DNA from: Thermococcus barophilus MP
GTDB taxonomy: Archaea > Methanobacteriota_B > Thermococci > Thermococcales > Thermococcaceae
Reading direction: 5' to 3'
DNA: 64,000 nucleotides
Assembly: GCF_000151105.2 (NCBI RefSeq)
Contig: NC_014804.1
Span: forward strand, 248,001 to 312,000
Every line of letters starts with the position of its first letter. Within the stretch, counting starts at the first letter, position 1. A model generated the notes under the pieces. It had not been told where the DNA came from. It worked only from the letters and a program-made list of their open reading frames with translations, and did not search any database. The position numbers and the translations under genes are program-made. This document shows, in pieces, positions 1 to 8,245 of this stretch.

Positions 1-303
1 ATACTCCCAACTGATGCCAAAATAGTTGAAGTTCCTCAGAACATAACGAGGGAACTCAAGGGTAACAGATTCACTTTAACTACACTGGTTAATGGAAATA
101 AAATCTCAATAACAGCAAATGTCTTTATCAGATATGGTGCCCATCAGGAAGATGTCCAGAAACTTCTTGCGAATATCAGCAGAGCATACATTAGATTTAC
201 ACTTCCGGAAGCTTCTCAGGGACTTAACTATAAGCAAGTAGGGGCAGCAGTTGGTGCACTTGTGCTCATAGGGGCAGCAGTATTCTTGATTAGGCGGAGA
301 TGA
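1..303 (+). CDS. C-terminal part of a membrane-anchored surface protein (5' end outside window)
   Basis: The reading frame is open from the first base and ends with TGA at 301-303, giving about 100 residues of an incomplete protein. The last ~25 residues form one hydrophobic segment rich in Gly/Ala/Val/Leu followed by RRR at the very end, which is a typical C-terminal membrane anchor with a cytoplasmic positive tail. The part before it is polar with beta-strand-like alternation and one N-I-T glycosylation sequon, so it probably lies outside the cell. The family cannot be decided from this fragment. Confidence 0.75.
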   Translation: MLPTDAKIVEVPQNITRELKGNRFTLTTLVNGNKISITANVFIRYGAHQEDVQKLLANISRAYIRFTLPEASQGLNYKQVGAAVGALVLIGAAVFLIRRR

Positions 304-381
304 CAATCTTTTCTTTTTTAATGTTTTTATTAACGCTACCATTATATATCTCTGTTACAAATTTCTTTTCAGGTGATAGAA

Positions 382-1026
382 ATGACGAAGAAGCTTTACT
401 ATGAGGATGCATATCTAAAAGAAGCAAAAGCAAAAGTTGTTGAAATAAAAGATAATGCACTGCTTTTGGATCAGACCATTTTCTATCCAACAGGTGGAGG
501 ACAGCCGCATGACAGGGGAACAATAAATGGTGTTCATGTTTTGGATGTTTACAAAGACGAGGAAGGTAATGTCTGGCATGTTGTAGAAGAGCCAGAGAAA
601 TTCAGGATAGGAGATGAGGTTGAGCTTAAGATAGACTGGGATTATCGCTACAAGCTCATGCGTATCCACACCGCGATGCATCTCTTGGATCATGTGTTGA
701 ATGAAGTTCTCGGCAAAGACAAATGGCAACTTTATGGCAGTGGAATGAGTGTGGAAAAGGGGAGATACGATATTCTTTACCCAGAAAACGTTAACAAGTA
801 CAAAGAGCAGATTATTGAGCGTTTCAACAAGTATGTGGACGAAGGGGGGGAAGTCAAAATCTGGTGGGAGGGAGAGAAAAGGCTCACACAAATCAGGGAC
901 TTTGAAGTTCTCCCATGCGGTGGAACCCATGTAAAGGATATCAGGGAGATTGGGCATATTAAAAAGCTGAAGCGCTCAAGCATAGGGAAAGGCAAGCAGA
1001 GGCTGGAGATATGGCTTGAAGATTGA
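382..1026 (+). CDS. alaX: AlaX-type alanyl-tRNA editing protein
   Basis: Trans-editing hydrolase that removes wrongly attached serine (or glycine) from tRNA-Ala, a free-standing relative of the AlaRS editing domain. Visible motifs are the glycine-rich YPTGGGQ (residues 36-42), the zinc ligands HTAMH (H96, H100) and CGGTH (C179, H183). The length of 214 aa fits the medium AlaX-M class. I chose ATG 382 because GGTGAT lies at 372-377 in front of it; a GTG at 373 would overlap that site. It stands alone, followed by T-rich sequence. The family call is firm; the subclass is by length only. Confidence 0.93.
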   Translation: MTKKLYYEDAYLKEAKAKVVEIKDNALLLDQTIFYPTGGGQPHDRGTINGVHVLDVYKDEEGNVWHVVEEPEKFRIGDEVELKIDWDYRYKLMRIHTAMHLLDHVLNEVLGKDKWQLYGSGMSVEKGRYDILYPENVNKYKEQIIERFNKYVDEGGEVKIWWEGEKRLTQIRDFEVLPCGGTHVKDIREIGHIKKLKRSSIGKGKQRLEIWLED

Positions 1027-1128
1027 GCTTTTTTACCTTTCTTTTTAAAAGTTGCCCTTTCCGATATAAGAGTGAATTGACACAATATGTTTAAAAAGTT
1101 CAGATTGTATTGGATACTGGGTGAACTT

Positions 1129-1359
1129 ATGAGTGAGGTCATACTCCATTTGCCAGCGTGGATTGATGAAAGGGAGGCAAGAATAGCGTTGGCAGTTGAG
1201 CTCTATCGAGAAGGAAAAATAACCCTTAAACAGGCGGCTGAAATAGCGAATCTCTGTGTAGAAGACTTTATGAAAGAGCTTAGTAAGAGAAAAGTAAGTA
1301 TATTAAACTGGAATGAAAAAGAGCTTGAGGAAGAGATTGAGAATGCCGATAATTTCTGA
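1129..1359 (+). CDS. UPF0175 family protein, probable antitoxin
   Basis: A 76-residue protein with the UPF0175 pattern: an N-terminal strand, then helices containing 'GKITLKQAAEIA' (a helix-turn-helix-like segment) and a charged C-terminus. It overlaps the following DUF3368 gene by 17 nt, the usual layout of this type of toxin-antitoxin pair. ATG 1129 was chosen because GGGTGA lies just upstream; a longer frame to 1087 has no ribosome binding site. Known for the family: UPF0175 proteins commonly pair with DUF3368 PIN-like proteins. The antitoxin role is inferred from that pairing. Confidence 0.82.
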   Translation: MSEVILHLPAWIDEREARIALAVELYREGKITLKQAAEIANLCVEDFMKELSKRKVSILNWNEKELEEEIENADNF

Positions 1360-1807
1360 TACGTCTCCTCTTATTCTTCTCAAGAAGACTGGTGGCATTT
1401 ATCTGCTTGAAGAACTCTTCAATGAAGTTGTAATTCCTCTTCAGGTTCAAAAGGAACTTTATGTTAGAGAAGAACATTATTTCAGTAGAATTAAGTTCTT
1501 AAAAGTGCAAAATCCAAAAAAGGAGCTTTTTAAAATATTGTTACTAACTCTTGATGAGGGAGAGGCTGGAGCAATAGCTCTGGCTATTGAGCATGGCTTA
1601 CCTCTCCTCATTGATGACCTAAAGGGTAGAAAAACTGCAAAGCAACTTGGATTAAAATACATAGGGACATTGGGAATTCTCAAAATTGCAAAGAACAGAA
1701 AAATAATAAGTGAGGTAAGACCGTTTATTGAAAAACTCCTGAGAAGCGGATATTACATTAGTCCTAAGCTTGTAGAGAAGTTCCTCCGGGAAATGGAAGA
1801 ATTTTAA
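1343..1807 (+). CDS. DUF3368 PIN-like nuclease, probable toxin
   Basis: A 154-residue protein starting MPIISDTSPLI, where the D-T-S near the N-terminus is the first acidic motif of the PIN fold. A second acidic motif is 'DEGEAGAIALA' and a third is 'LLIDDLKGR', matching the DUF3368 layout. It is predicted to be an Mg-dependent RNase that cuts RNA when the UPF0175 partner is lost. It starts inside the end of that partner gene (17-nt overlap), so translation is coupled. Family confidence is high; the toxin function is inferred from family and pairing. Confidence 0.85.
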   Translation: MPIISDTSPLILLKKTGGIYLLEELFNEVVIPLQVQKELYVREEHYFSRIKFLKVQNPKKELFKILLLTLDEGEAGAIALAIEHGLPLLIDDLKGRKTAKQLGLKYIGTLGILKIAKNRKIISEVRPFIEKLLRSGYYISPKLVEKFLREMEEF

Positions 1808-2086
1808 CTAAATTCCCAATTTTTCCTTTACTTCCTCTATTGTTGCTCCTTTAATCAGCAAATCTTTTTCCCTTGAGGTCTCTCCTCTGAGTATAACAAC
1901 CTCTTTTCCAAGGAGTTTTGAGAGGAACTTTGTTAATTCTTTATTAGCTTTTCCGCCAACAGGGGGAGCGCTAACTTTCACCTTAATCCTTCCTTTCCAC
2001 TTGTCAACTCCCTCAATGCTGTTCCTTTTTGTATTTGGCTGGACATGGACGAGGAGAATAACACCGTCTTTTATCTGCTTTATCAT
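1808..2086 (-). CDS. DUF167 / UPF0235 (YggU-like) family protein
   Basis: A small 92-aa protein with the family signature around 'VHVQPNTKRNSIEG' and 'SAPPVGGKANKEL', which are the most conserved parts of UPF0235. The biochemical role of the family is not established. Its start overlaps the stop of the upstream DUF402 gene by 4 nt, so both are one transcript. It converges on the DUF3368 gene, with the two stop codons adjacent. Confidence 0.9.
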   Translation of the reverse strand: MIKQIKDGVILLVHVQPNTKRNSIEGVDKWKGRIKVKVSAPPVGGKANKELTKFLSKLLGKEVVILRGETSREKDLLIKGATIEEVKEKLGI

Positions 2087-2637
2087 TCTCTTCCCTCCAG
2101 ATCATATTTCCATACAATTTTTGGAGGAAACCTCTTTTCTTTTACAGCCATAATTATTTCATCTGCAACTTTGTAGGCGAAATCAAAGGCATCTTTGTCG
2201 ATTAGGCCATAATTGAGAGCCATTTCAAGCTCATCCTCATCTAACAAGAAAGCTTCGCCGTTTGGGAAGATGAATATGTCTAAAAACAGATCAAGCATCT
2301 CTAAAGTGTCTCCATATCTCTCTGTGTAAGCCAAAACGTCTACATAGAGTCCTTTGAAGTTTCCCTCTCTATCATAAACTTTCAAAACATCGTAATTTTT
2401 ACCGATAAAGGCGAAGTAAATCATTGTGTAGTCGTTTTCAATGACCTTGACTCCATTTACATAAAGAGGTGCGAGCATTCCATGGAATTTGGACTTGGCA
2501 ACGATGATATCCCCTAAGTCTGCTATGAGTTCATCGTATCTCTCAAGAACCCTGTTTGGAATGCGCTTATAGATGAGGTGAACTTTTTTGTTCATGATAG
2601 TTTTATTAACAATTTTAGGTTTAAAAACCTCAGCCAT
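2083..2637 (-). CDS. DUF402 domain protein
   Basis: A 184-aa protein with the DUF402 beta-barrel fold, visible as 'KNYDVLKVYDREGNFKGLYVDV' type strands followed by the acidic 'LDLFLDIFIFPNGEAFLLDEDEL', which carries the family's metal-binding acidic residues. Archaeal DUF402 proteins relate to the C-terminal part of FAU-1-type RNA-binding RNases and to nucleoside phosphatases, so an RNA- or nucleotide-related role is likely but unproven. ATG at 2637 is taken; two more codons upstream only give a TTG. It forms a two-gene unit with the DUF167 gene. Confidence 0.8.
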   Translation of the reverse strand: MAEVFKPKIVNKTIMNKKVHLIYKRIPNRVLERYDELIADLGDIIVAKSKFHGMLAPLYVNGVKVIENDYTMIYFAFIGKNYDVLKVYDREGNFKGLYVDVLAYTERYGDTLEMLDLFLDIFIFPNGEAFLLDEDELEMALNYGLIDKDAFDFAYKVADEIIMAVKEKRFPPKIVWKYDLEGRE

Positions 2638-2688
2638 GCACAAAACTATTAATGTCCTTGAAGCTTAATAAAAGCATGGCGAGTAAAG

Positions 2689-2790
2689 ATGGATGCAGGA
2701 TTAATTTACCTCTCTGGCTTCTTGAGTGGTGTTGTTCTTTTCACTGTGGCAAGAATAATTTGGAGAAAAGTCAAGAAGAGCCAAAGATAA
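2689..2790 (+). CDS. possible 33-aa single-pass membrane protein
   Basis: ATG 2689 to TAA 2788-2790 encodes 33 residues: a short N-terminus, one hydrophobic helix of about 20 residues starting 'GLIYLSGFLSGVVLF', then a basic tail with many K/R. This positive-inside pattern is what a real small membrane protein looks like, and it fills the gap between the DUF402 gene and glyS. Its last 20 bases overlap the 3' end of glyS on the other strand. The ribosome binding site is weak (GGCGAG further upstream), so this remains a candidate. Confidence 0.45.
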   Translation: MDAGLIYLSGFLSGVVLFTVARIIWRKVKKSQR

Positions 2791-4483
2791 GCTCCTTCAG
2801 CTTCTCTGGTAATTCATCAATCTTGACCCTAATTTGCTCCCTCGTATCTCTGTCTCTGATTGTTACGGTGTTGTCTTCAGGTGTTTGGTTGTCAATGGTC
2901 ACACAGTATGGAGTTCCAATTTCGTCGTATCTTGCGTATCTTCTTCCTATTGTGTCCTTTTCATCGTAAACTGCTATGAACCCCGCTTTCTGGAGTGTCC
3001 TAAAGACATTGTAGGCTATCGTTGTTAGTGGCTCCTTTGCAACTAACGGCAGAACGGCAACCTCTATTGGGGCCATGTCCTTCTTTATCTTGAGGTAAAT
3101 TCTTCCGTCCTCATCAATTGTTAGTGAGTTCTCAAGGAGTAGATAGAAAGGTCTATCAATACCAAAACTCGGCTCTAAGACGTGAGGAACAATTTTTTCC
3201 CCGGTTATTTTTTCTTCAACTTCCTTGATTATGAAATCCTCTTTTTCAAGCTCGTAACCCTCAATGCTGACTTTACCTTCCTCTTCAAGTTCTTCAACAA
3301 GCTTTCTAAGTTCTTCCTCGCTCATCTCTTTGAGCTTCTCGTTTATTCTTTTTGCATCTTTCTTAAGCTTTGGACCAACTCTCTTCATATTTAGACTAAC
3401 TTTGAGCCTTTTCACGGTCTTGGGCTCATCGTAGTGAATCATAACCGTCAAATCGGCACCACTCATCTTCATGTGTCTGCTCAAGTCGTAATCCCCTCTG
3501 TATGCGATACCAACACACTCAATCCATCCAAATCTTTCGCTGTAAATCTCAACATCCCATGTATCCTTTGAGTAGTGTGCCCTCTCTTCTGGAAGCTGTT
3601 GCCTGAATCTTATCGCCTTTTCTGGAATTCCTATGTCAAGGAGAATTCTCTTCACCATAGCCATGTAATAGGCAAAGAATGTGTTCATGACATATCCTTT
3701 TTTAACAGCTTCCTCAAGAGTTACCTCAATCATCCCCAAGTTCTTGAGCTGGTGTTCGATAGGATAAAGCCTTACAACTTCGTCTTTGACCTCATCGAAG
3801 TGCGGATGCTCGGTCTCTTTTGGATTGAAAAATATCTCCACTTCAGCTTGGGTGAATTCTCTAAGCCTGATCATTCCCTGCCTCGGTGAAATTTCATTTC
3901 TATAAGCCTTTCCAATCTGGAACACACCAAATGGGAGCTTGTTTCTCGCAAAGGCATTAAGCCTCTTGAAGTTCACGAAAATACCCTGAGCTGTTTCTGG
4001 TCTTAGATACCCTTTCTTGTCCTTGTAAGGACCGATGTATGTTTCAAACATCAGATTGAAGTACCAAACATCGCCCAGCTCTCCACCACACTGGGGACAC
4101 TTTATGCCGTTTTCCTTTATTATCTTCGTGAGCTCTTCGGCACTCAAGCCTTCAACATCAATGTCCAAGCTCTCCTCGATGAGATGGTCTGCCCTGTATC
4201 TTGTGTGGCACTGGGTACACTCAACTAAGGGATCAACAAACTTCTCAACATGACCTGAAGCTATGAAGACTTCCTCAGGAGTTATGTCTGGAGTTTCAAG
4301 CTCAAAAAACCCCTCTCTTTGAAAGGCTTCTCTGATTTTACGCTCAATCTTTCTCTTTATTGTCGCTCCAAGAGGACCGTAATCGTAGAAACCTCTCGCC
4401 CCACCATAAATCTCGAAGCTTCCCCATGCAAAGCCTCTTCTCCTCATCAAATCCGAAAGGATTTCATACTTGTCTATCTTCAT
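2771..4483 (-). CDS. glyS: glycyl-tRNA synthetase (alpha2 type)
   Basis: Class II aminoacyl-tRNA synthetase of 570 aa charging tRNA-Gly. Class II motifs are visible: 'GFYDYGPLGATIKRKI' near residue 30, 'FRNEISPRQGMIRLREFTQAEVE'-type motif 2 near residue 200, and 'PHVLEPSFGIDRPFYLLLE' motif 3 near residue 440. A CxxC...CxxC zinc-like insertion (CTQC and CPQC) lies near residues 90-135. The C-terminal ~100 residues form the anticodon-binding domain. ATG 4483 follows a purine-rich AGGTGG site. It is monocistronic, and its length is normal for archaeal GlyRS. Confidence 0.97.
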   Translation of the reverse strand: MKIDKYEILSDLMRRRGFAWGSFEIYGGARGFYDYGPLGATIKRKIERKIREAFQREGFFELETPDITPEEVFIASGHVEKFVDPLVECTQCHTRYRADHLIEESLDIDVEGLSAEELTKIIKENGIKCPQCGGELGDVWYFNLMFETYIGPYKDKKGYLRPETAQGIFVNFKRLNAFARNKLPFGVFQIGKAYRNEISPRQGMIRLREFTQAEVEIFFNPKETEHPHFDEVKDEVVRLYPIEHQLKNLGMIEVTLEEAVKKGYVMNTFFAYYMAMVKRILLDIGIPEKAIRFRQQLPEERAHYSKDTWDVEIYSERFGWIECVGIAYRGDYDLSRHMKMSGADLTVMIHYDEPKTVKRLKVSLNMKRVGPKLKKDAKRINEKLKEMSEEELRKLVEELEEEGKVSIEGYELEKEDFIIKEVEEKITGEKIVPHVLEPSFGIDRPFYLLLENSLTIDEDGRIYLKIKKDMAPIEVAVLPLVAKEPLTTIAYNVFRTLQKAGFIAVYDEKDTIGRRYARYDEIGTPYCVTIDNQTPEDNTVTIRDRDTREQIRVKIDELPEKLKELIFGSS

Positions 4484-4665
4484 CCTCTAACCACCTTAAG
4501 GTTTTGACACTTCAAAATCCTAAAAACTTTGTGGAGTATCTTTTGACATTCTACCAAAGTTGATGTCCAACAACTCATCCCAGGGCTGTTATACGAAAGA
4601 GTTATAAACCAATTTTCCCGTTATGAATGTGAGCTTCAGCTTTGATTATTTAGGAGGGAAGAGAA

Positions 4666-4896
4666 ATGGCGGAAAGACCACTTGATGTTATACACAGGTC
4701 ACTGGACAAAGATGTGCTGGTTATACTTAAGAAGGGATTTGAGTTTAGAGGCAAGCTTATCGGTTATGACATTCACCTGAATGTTGTCCTTGCAGATGCT
4801 CAGCTTATTGAGGGCGGCGAGGTAACAAAGAAGTATGGTAAGATAGTGATTAGAGGAGACAATGTGTTGGCTATTTCACCAGTAGAAACTGAGTGA
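4666..4896 (+). CDS. LSm (Sm-like archaeal) RNA-binding protein
   Basis: A 76-aa Sm-fold protein. The Sm1 motif includes 'GFEFRGKLIGYDIHLNVVL' with the D-x-H-x-N RNA-contact residues, and Sm2 is 'GKIVIRGDNVLAI' (R-G-D/N loop). Sm-like archaeal proteins form heptameric rings that bind U-rich RNA. AGGAGGGA precedes ATG 4666. It is followed after 11 nt by the L37e gene; the LSm-L37e pairing is widely conserved in Archaea and Eukarya-like gene orders. Confidence 0.96.
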   Translation: MAERPLDVIHRSLDKDVLVILKKGFEFRGKLIGYDIHLNVVLADAQLIEGGEVTKKYGKIVIRGDNVLAISPVETE

Positions 4897-4907
4897 GGTG
4901 ATTCTCT

Positions 4908-5096
4908 GTGGGAAGCGGAACAGCACCCCATGGAAAAAGGAACCGCACACCAACTCATATAAAGTGCAGAAGATGTGGAAGAAAAGCTTACAACGTTAGA
5001 AAAAGATACTGTGCTGCTTGTGGATTTGGGAGAAGCAGAAGATTAAGGAAGTACAGCTGGTCAAAGAAGTGGAAAAAAGCTAAGAACGTCCACTAA
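4908..5096 (+). CDS. rpl37e: 50S ribosomal protein L37e
   Basis: A 62-aa basic ribosomal protein of the large subunit. It has the zinc-ribbon CRRCG (residues ~22-26) and CAACGFG (residues ~37-43), with typical arginine/lysine-rich ends. It starts at GTG 4908, preceded by GAGGTGAT at the end of the LSm gene, so the two are co-transcribed and probably translationally linked. Length and composition are normal for the family. Confidence 0.96.
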   Translation: MGSGTAPHGKRNRTPTHIKCRRCGRKAYNVRKRYCAACGFGRSRRLRKYSWSKKWKKAKNVH

Positions 5097-5121
5097 TTTC
5101 TTTTTTATTTTGCTTTTTCTG
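5097..5121 (+). terminator. T-rich terminator after the LSm-L37e operon
   Basis: Directly after the L37e stop there are runs of T (TTTC, then TTTTTTATTTT, then CTTTTTCT). Transcription termination in Thermococcales commonly occurs at such oligo-T stretches without a hairpin. Confidence 0.5.
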
Positions 5122-5170
5122 ATTAGTGGTTTGGGATAATTCTATAAACCTTTGTTTTAAATTCTAAAGT

Positions 5171-6175
5171 ATGAGCGCAAAAAATGACATTTTGAAATAT
5201 TTAAAATCAAAAGGACACGATGGAGCTCTTCAGAGTGAGCTGTACAATTTAGGTTATTCTCGTTCGACAATTGCTGAGGCGCTTGAGGCTCTTGAAAAGG
5301 AGAAGCTTATCGTGAAAAAGAATATCGGAAAAAAAGCATACAGAATATGGGCTATTGATGAGGCACCTTTCCCCATTAAAAATACTCTTAGACTTGGAAT
5401 TTTAAGGGCTGTTGAGTATCCCCATGCTCTTTTGACAGCTTACGATTTGAGAGAAAAGTACAATGTTAGGGTTTTGGTTTACAACTCAGCCCTTGAGCTT
5501 ACGAATGCCCTTGCAATAGGAAAGGTCGATTTAGCGTGTTCGCCATTAATCACTCAACTCCTTTATTCACTATTAATGAAAAGCATTAAAATTGTTTCTG
5601 GCTGTGGATTTGCTGGCAGTGGACTTGTTGTGAGAGGAGAGCTCGAAGAAGGAAAAACCATTGCGTCCTCTGAGCTTTCTACAATGGAAACCATGTTAAA
5701 ATTGTTCCTTGAAAAAGGGGGATTGAAGAATATAAAGGTGACATATTTTAAAAATCCGGAGAATGCCGTGAGGTCTTTTCTTAGTGGGGAAATAGATGGG
5801 ATAAGCATCTGGGAGCCCTATCTAAGTCTGCTTAAAAAGAAGGGCTTTGATGTCTATCACTACTCTAATTATTTTGGAAAATACCCCTGCTGTGCCTTGG
5901 GGGTTAACTTGAGCTTTTTGGACGTTAATAAGGATATTTTTAAAGAATTTTTTGAAAGATTTAAGTACAATACTGAAAACTTGGAGAAACGAAAAGAGGA
6001 GGCTATACGTCTAATGGTTGAGGTTATGGGCTTTGAGGAAAAACTTGTGAGGGAAAGCTTTGGGGGGTTTGTCTATGATTACAGACTCACAAAAAAGCAA
6101 GTTGAAGAAATGCTAAATCGATTTGGTCTCAAAGTGTTCAATCTTGAAAAGCTCTTCTTATCGCAAGATTTTTAA
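5171..6175 (+). CDS. cytoplasmic regulator: N-terminal helix-turn-helix fused to a solute-binding-like domain
   Basis: A 334-aa protein. Residues 1-65 form a winged helix (YNLGYSRSTIAEALEALEKEKLI is the recognition part). From about residue 75 the rest looks like a periplasmic-binding-protein (NMT1/TauA-like type 2) fold, with phrases such as 'LRLGILRAVEYPHALLTAY', 'LAIGKVDLACSP' and 'FLSGEIDGISIWEPYL'. There is no signal peptide or membrane segment, so the binding domain must sense a ligand inside the cell. This suggests a ligand-dependent transcription regulator. The ligand is unknown; NMT1-like domains often bind pyrimidines or sulfonates. It is monocistronic, followed by a MATE gene. Confidence 0.75.
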   Translation: MSAKNDILKYLKSKGHDGALQSELYNLGYSRSTIAEALEALEKEKLIVKKNIGKKAYRIWAIDEAPFPIKNTLRLGILRAVEYPHALLTAYDLREKYNVRVLVYNSALELTNALAIGKVDLACSPLITQLLYSLLMKSIKIVSGCGFAGSGLVVRGELEEGKTIASSELSTMETMLKLFLEKGGLKNIKVTYFKNPENAVRSFLSGEIDGISIWEPYLSLLKKKGFDVYHYSNYFGKYPCCALGVNLSFLDVNKDIFKEFFERFKYNTENLEKRKEEAIRLMVEVMGFEEKLVRESFGGFVYDYRLTKKQVEEMLNRFGLKVFNLEKLFLSQDF

Positions 6176-6221
6176 CTTCTATTTCTCTTTTATCGCTTAG
6201 ACATTCATCTAAGTGATTACT

Positions 6222-7586
6222 ATGGACGGCGAATTAAGAAAAAGATTGTGGGAGCTTGCATGGCCGGCGATATTAGCAAACATATCTCAAACCCTTGTTA
6301 ACTTAGTTGACATGATAATGGTCGGGCAGCTGGGTGCTCTTGCAATCGCAAGCGTTGGTTTGGGAGCACAGCTTTCATGGTTCATGATGCCTATAATGTT
6401 TGCAATCTCAACAGGTGTTTTGGCTTTAGTTGCGCGTTTTGTGGGTGCTAAAGAGTATGATATGGCTAATTTGACCTTGGAACAGGGAATTTACCTTGCC
6501 TTTCTGGTGGGGATACCAGTTATGGCATTTGGATTTTTGTTCGGAGATGATGCACTTAGAATAATGGGAGCCAGTGAAGATGTAATAAAACTTGGCTATG
6601 ATTACATAAGGATGTATTTCCTATTTTATCCCATCAATTTCATGGGTTTTGCGGCATTTTCAGCTTTGAGAGGAGCTGGTGATACAAAGACACCAATGAA
6701 GCTGAGCATCTTAATGAACGTTCTCAATGTTGTTTTGAATTATCTCTTAATTTTCGGAAAATTTGGCTTTCCAAGGTTGGAAGTTAAGGGTGCTGCATTA
6801 GCCTCTGGACTTTCAATTGCAACGGCTTTTGTTGTCGGAATGTTCCTATTCTTAAGTGACAGGCTTGTTCTGAAGCTTAAGCTCAGCTTTAGATTTGATA
6901 TTTCACTGGTTAAAAGAATACTCAGAATTGGAATTCCAGCAACAATTGAGAGGATTATCTTCAGCGTTTACAACTTCATCTATATAAGCATCGTTACAAG
7001 ATTTGGAACAGTAGCTTTGGCTGCTCATCAAGTTGGCTTGAGGGTAGAGAGCATAGCTTATATGCCAGCTTTTGGCTTTAATGTTGCCACATCAGCTTTG
7101 GTTGGACAGAGCTTGGGTGAGGGGAATCCAGAAAAAGCTGAGAAGGTTGTGTATGAGTCATTGAAAATGGTAACGGCTTTCATGAGCGTCATGGCTGTGA
7201 TTTTGATTGCTTTTCCAAAATACCTCGTTATGCCATTTATAACAAAAAGTGATCCCAATTATTGGCAAGTTATCCATTTGGCTGCAATCTATCTCATGAT
7301 TGTGGGTATAAGCGAAATCCCATTGGGCTGGCTCTTTGTTCTCAGTGGAGCTTTGAGAGGTGCAGGAGATACGAAGAGTCCAATGTATATAACGGCTGTT
7401 AGCAAATTACTCTTTAGGATTCTTCCGGCTTATCTTCTGGGATTTGGCTTTGCAATTGGTTCATTCCGCTTTGAAGGGCTTGGGGTTATTGCTGCTTGGA
7501 TTGCAATGAGCCTTGAGACATTTGCAACCGCTGGCTTTTTCTGGTGGGTATTTAGAAGGGGGAAGTGGAAGTACATAAAAGTATGA
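6222..7586 (+). CDS. MATE family multidrug/toxin efflux transporter
   Basis: A 454-aa integral membrane protein with about 12 transmembrane helices in two homologous halves. MATE signatures are visible in each half: 'NLVDMIMVGQLGALAIASVGL' near the N-terminus and the twin 'ALRGAGDTKTPM' / 'ALRGAGDTKSPM' motifs at the ends of the halves. It exports organic cations in exchange for Na+ or H+. ATG 6222 is preceded by AGTGAT. It stands alone between the HTH/solute-binding regulator and a VapBC pair; the regulator could control it, but nothing in the sequence proves this. Confidence 0.94.
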   Translation: MDGELRKRLWELAWPAILANISQTLVNLVDMIMVGQLGALAIASVGLGAQLSWFMMPIMFAISTGVLALVARFVGAKEYDMANLTLEQGIYLAFLVGIPVMAFGFLFGDDALRIMGASEDVIKLGYDYIRMYFLFYPINFMGFAAFSALRGAGDTKTPMKLSILMNVLNVVLNYLLIFGKFGFPRLEVKGAALASGLSIATAFVVGMFLFLSDRLVLKLKLSFRFDISLVKRILRIGIPATIERIIFSVYNFIYISIVTRFGTVALAAHQVGLRVESIAYMPAFGFNVATSALVGQSLGEGNPEKAEKVVYESLKMVTAFMSVMAVILIAFPKYLVMPFITKSDPNYWQVIHLAAIYLMIVGISEIPLGWLFVLSGALRGAGDTKSPMYITAVSKLLFRILPAYLLGFGFAIGSFRFEGLGVIAAWIAMSLETFATAGFFWWVFRRGKWKYIKV

Positions 7587-7632
7587 CACAATGTTTATAA
7601 GCATGTATGACGCCTATATAAACGGTGATGTT

Positions 7633-7857
7633 ATGGCTGTTGTCAGCATTCGTATTCCTGATGAGCTTAAAGCGAAAATGAAGGAGGTTAATATAAACTG
7701 GAGCGAAGAGATACGGAGGTTTATTGAAATGAAAATACGGGAGCAGGAAAAAAGAAAGTTGCTTGATGAGATTGATGCTTTTCTCGAAAAGGAAGTTCCT
7801 CTCATGAAAAAGGGACAAGCAGTGAAGCTTGTGAGGGATGCTCGTGATAGTAATTGA
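7633..7857 (+). CDS. vapB: VapB-type antitoxin
   Basis: A 74-aa protein with an N-terminal ribbon-helix-helix-like DNA-binding part ('AVVSIRIPDELKAKM', then 'WSEEIRRFIEMKI') and a charged C-terminal toxin-binding tail. ATG 7633 has GGTGATG upstream. The end overlaps the VapC start by 20 nt, the standard layout for the pair. It should neutralise the toxin and repress its own promoter. Confidence 0.88.
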   Translation: MAVVSIRIPDELKAKMKEVNINWSEEIRRFIEMKIREQEKRKLLDEIDAFLEKEVPLMKKGQAVKLVRDARDSN

Positions 7858-8245
7858 CACCTCGTCTTTAGTCAAATATCTCCTTCGCGAAGAGGGCTGG
7901 CGTGACGTCTCGAAGTTCCTTCGTCAGAATCAGCTGGTTTCTTTAGAAATGGCATTAATCGAAGGGGCAAATGCAATTTGGAAGCGTTGTGTTCTCTACC
8001 AAGATATCCCTCTCAAAACGGCAGAGAAATTGCTTGGTTATCTTCACTCAACTAAAGGCATAATAATCTATGAGGACCCAATTGAATACTTGCCTAAGGC
8101 GGAAGAAATTGCTCTTGAGAATAATGTTACTGTTTATGATTCTCTTTACATTGCTCAGGCTCTCAAATATGGAAAGTTAGCAACCAGCGATGAAAAACAG
8201 GGAAAAGTTGCAGAAAAGCTTGGTATTGTGGTGTTCTACCTTTAG
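7838..8245 (+). CDS. vapC: VapC-type PIN domain RNase toxin
   Basis: A 135-aa PIN-domain protein: 'VIDTSSLVKYLL' carries the first catalytic Asp, 'EMALIEGANAIWK' a conserved Glu, and 'NVTVYDSLYIAQALK...LATSDEK' the C-terminal Asp residues. It cleaves RNA (tRNA or rRNA in studied cases). The ATG at 7838 lies within the antitoxin gene; a GTG two codons on is an alternative. The 3' end overlaps the convergent ferritin-VIT gene by 4 nt. Confidence 0.9.
   Translation: MLVIVIDTSSLVKYLLREEGWRDVSKFLRQNQLVSLEMALIEGANAIWKRCVLYQDIPLKTAEKLLGYLHSTKGIIIYEDPIEYLPKAEEIALENNVTVYDSLYIAQALKYGKLATSDEKQGKVAEKLGIVVFYL

Noticed and set aside
415-957. 180-aa open frame antisense to alaX
   Set aside because: It lies fully inside a well-conserved gene on the other strand, has no ribosome binding site and no family features; purely a codon-pattern effect.
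2652-2969. 105-aa frame opposite glyS
   Set aside because: It runs antisense through a conserved synthetase; the 33-aa frame in another phase explains the free part better.
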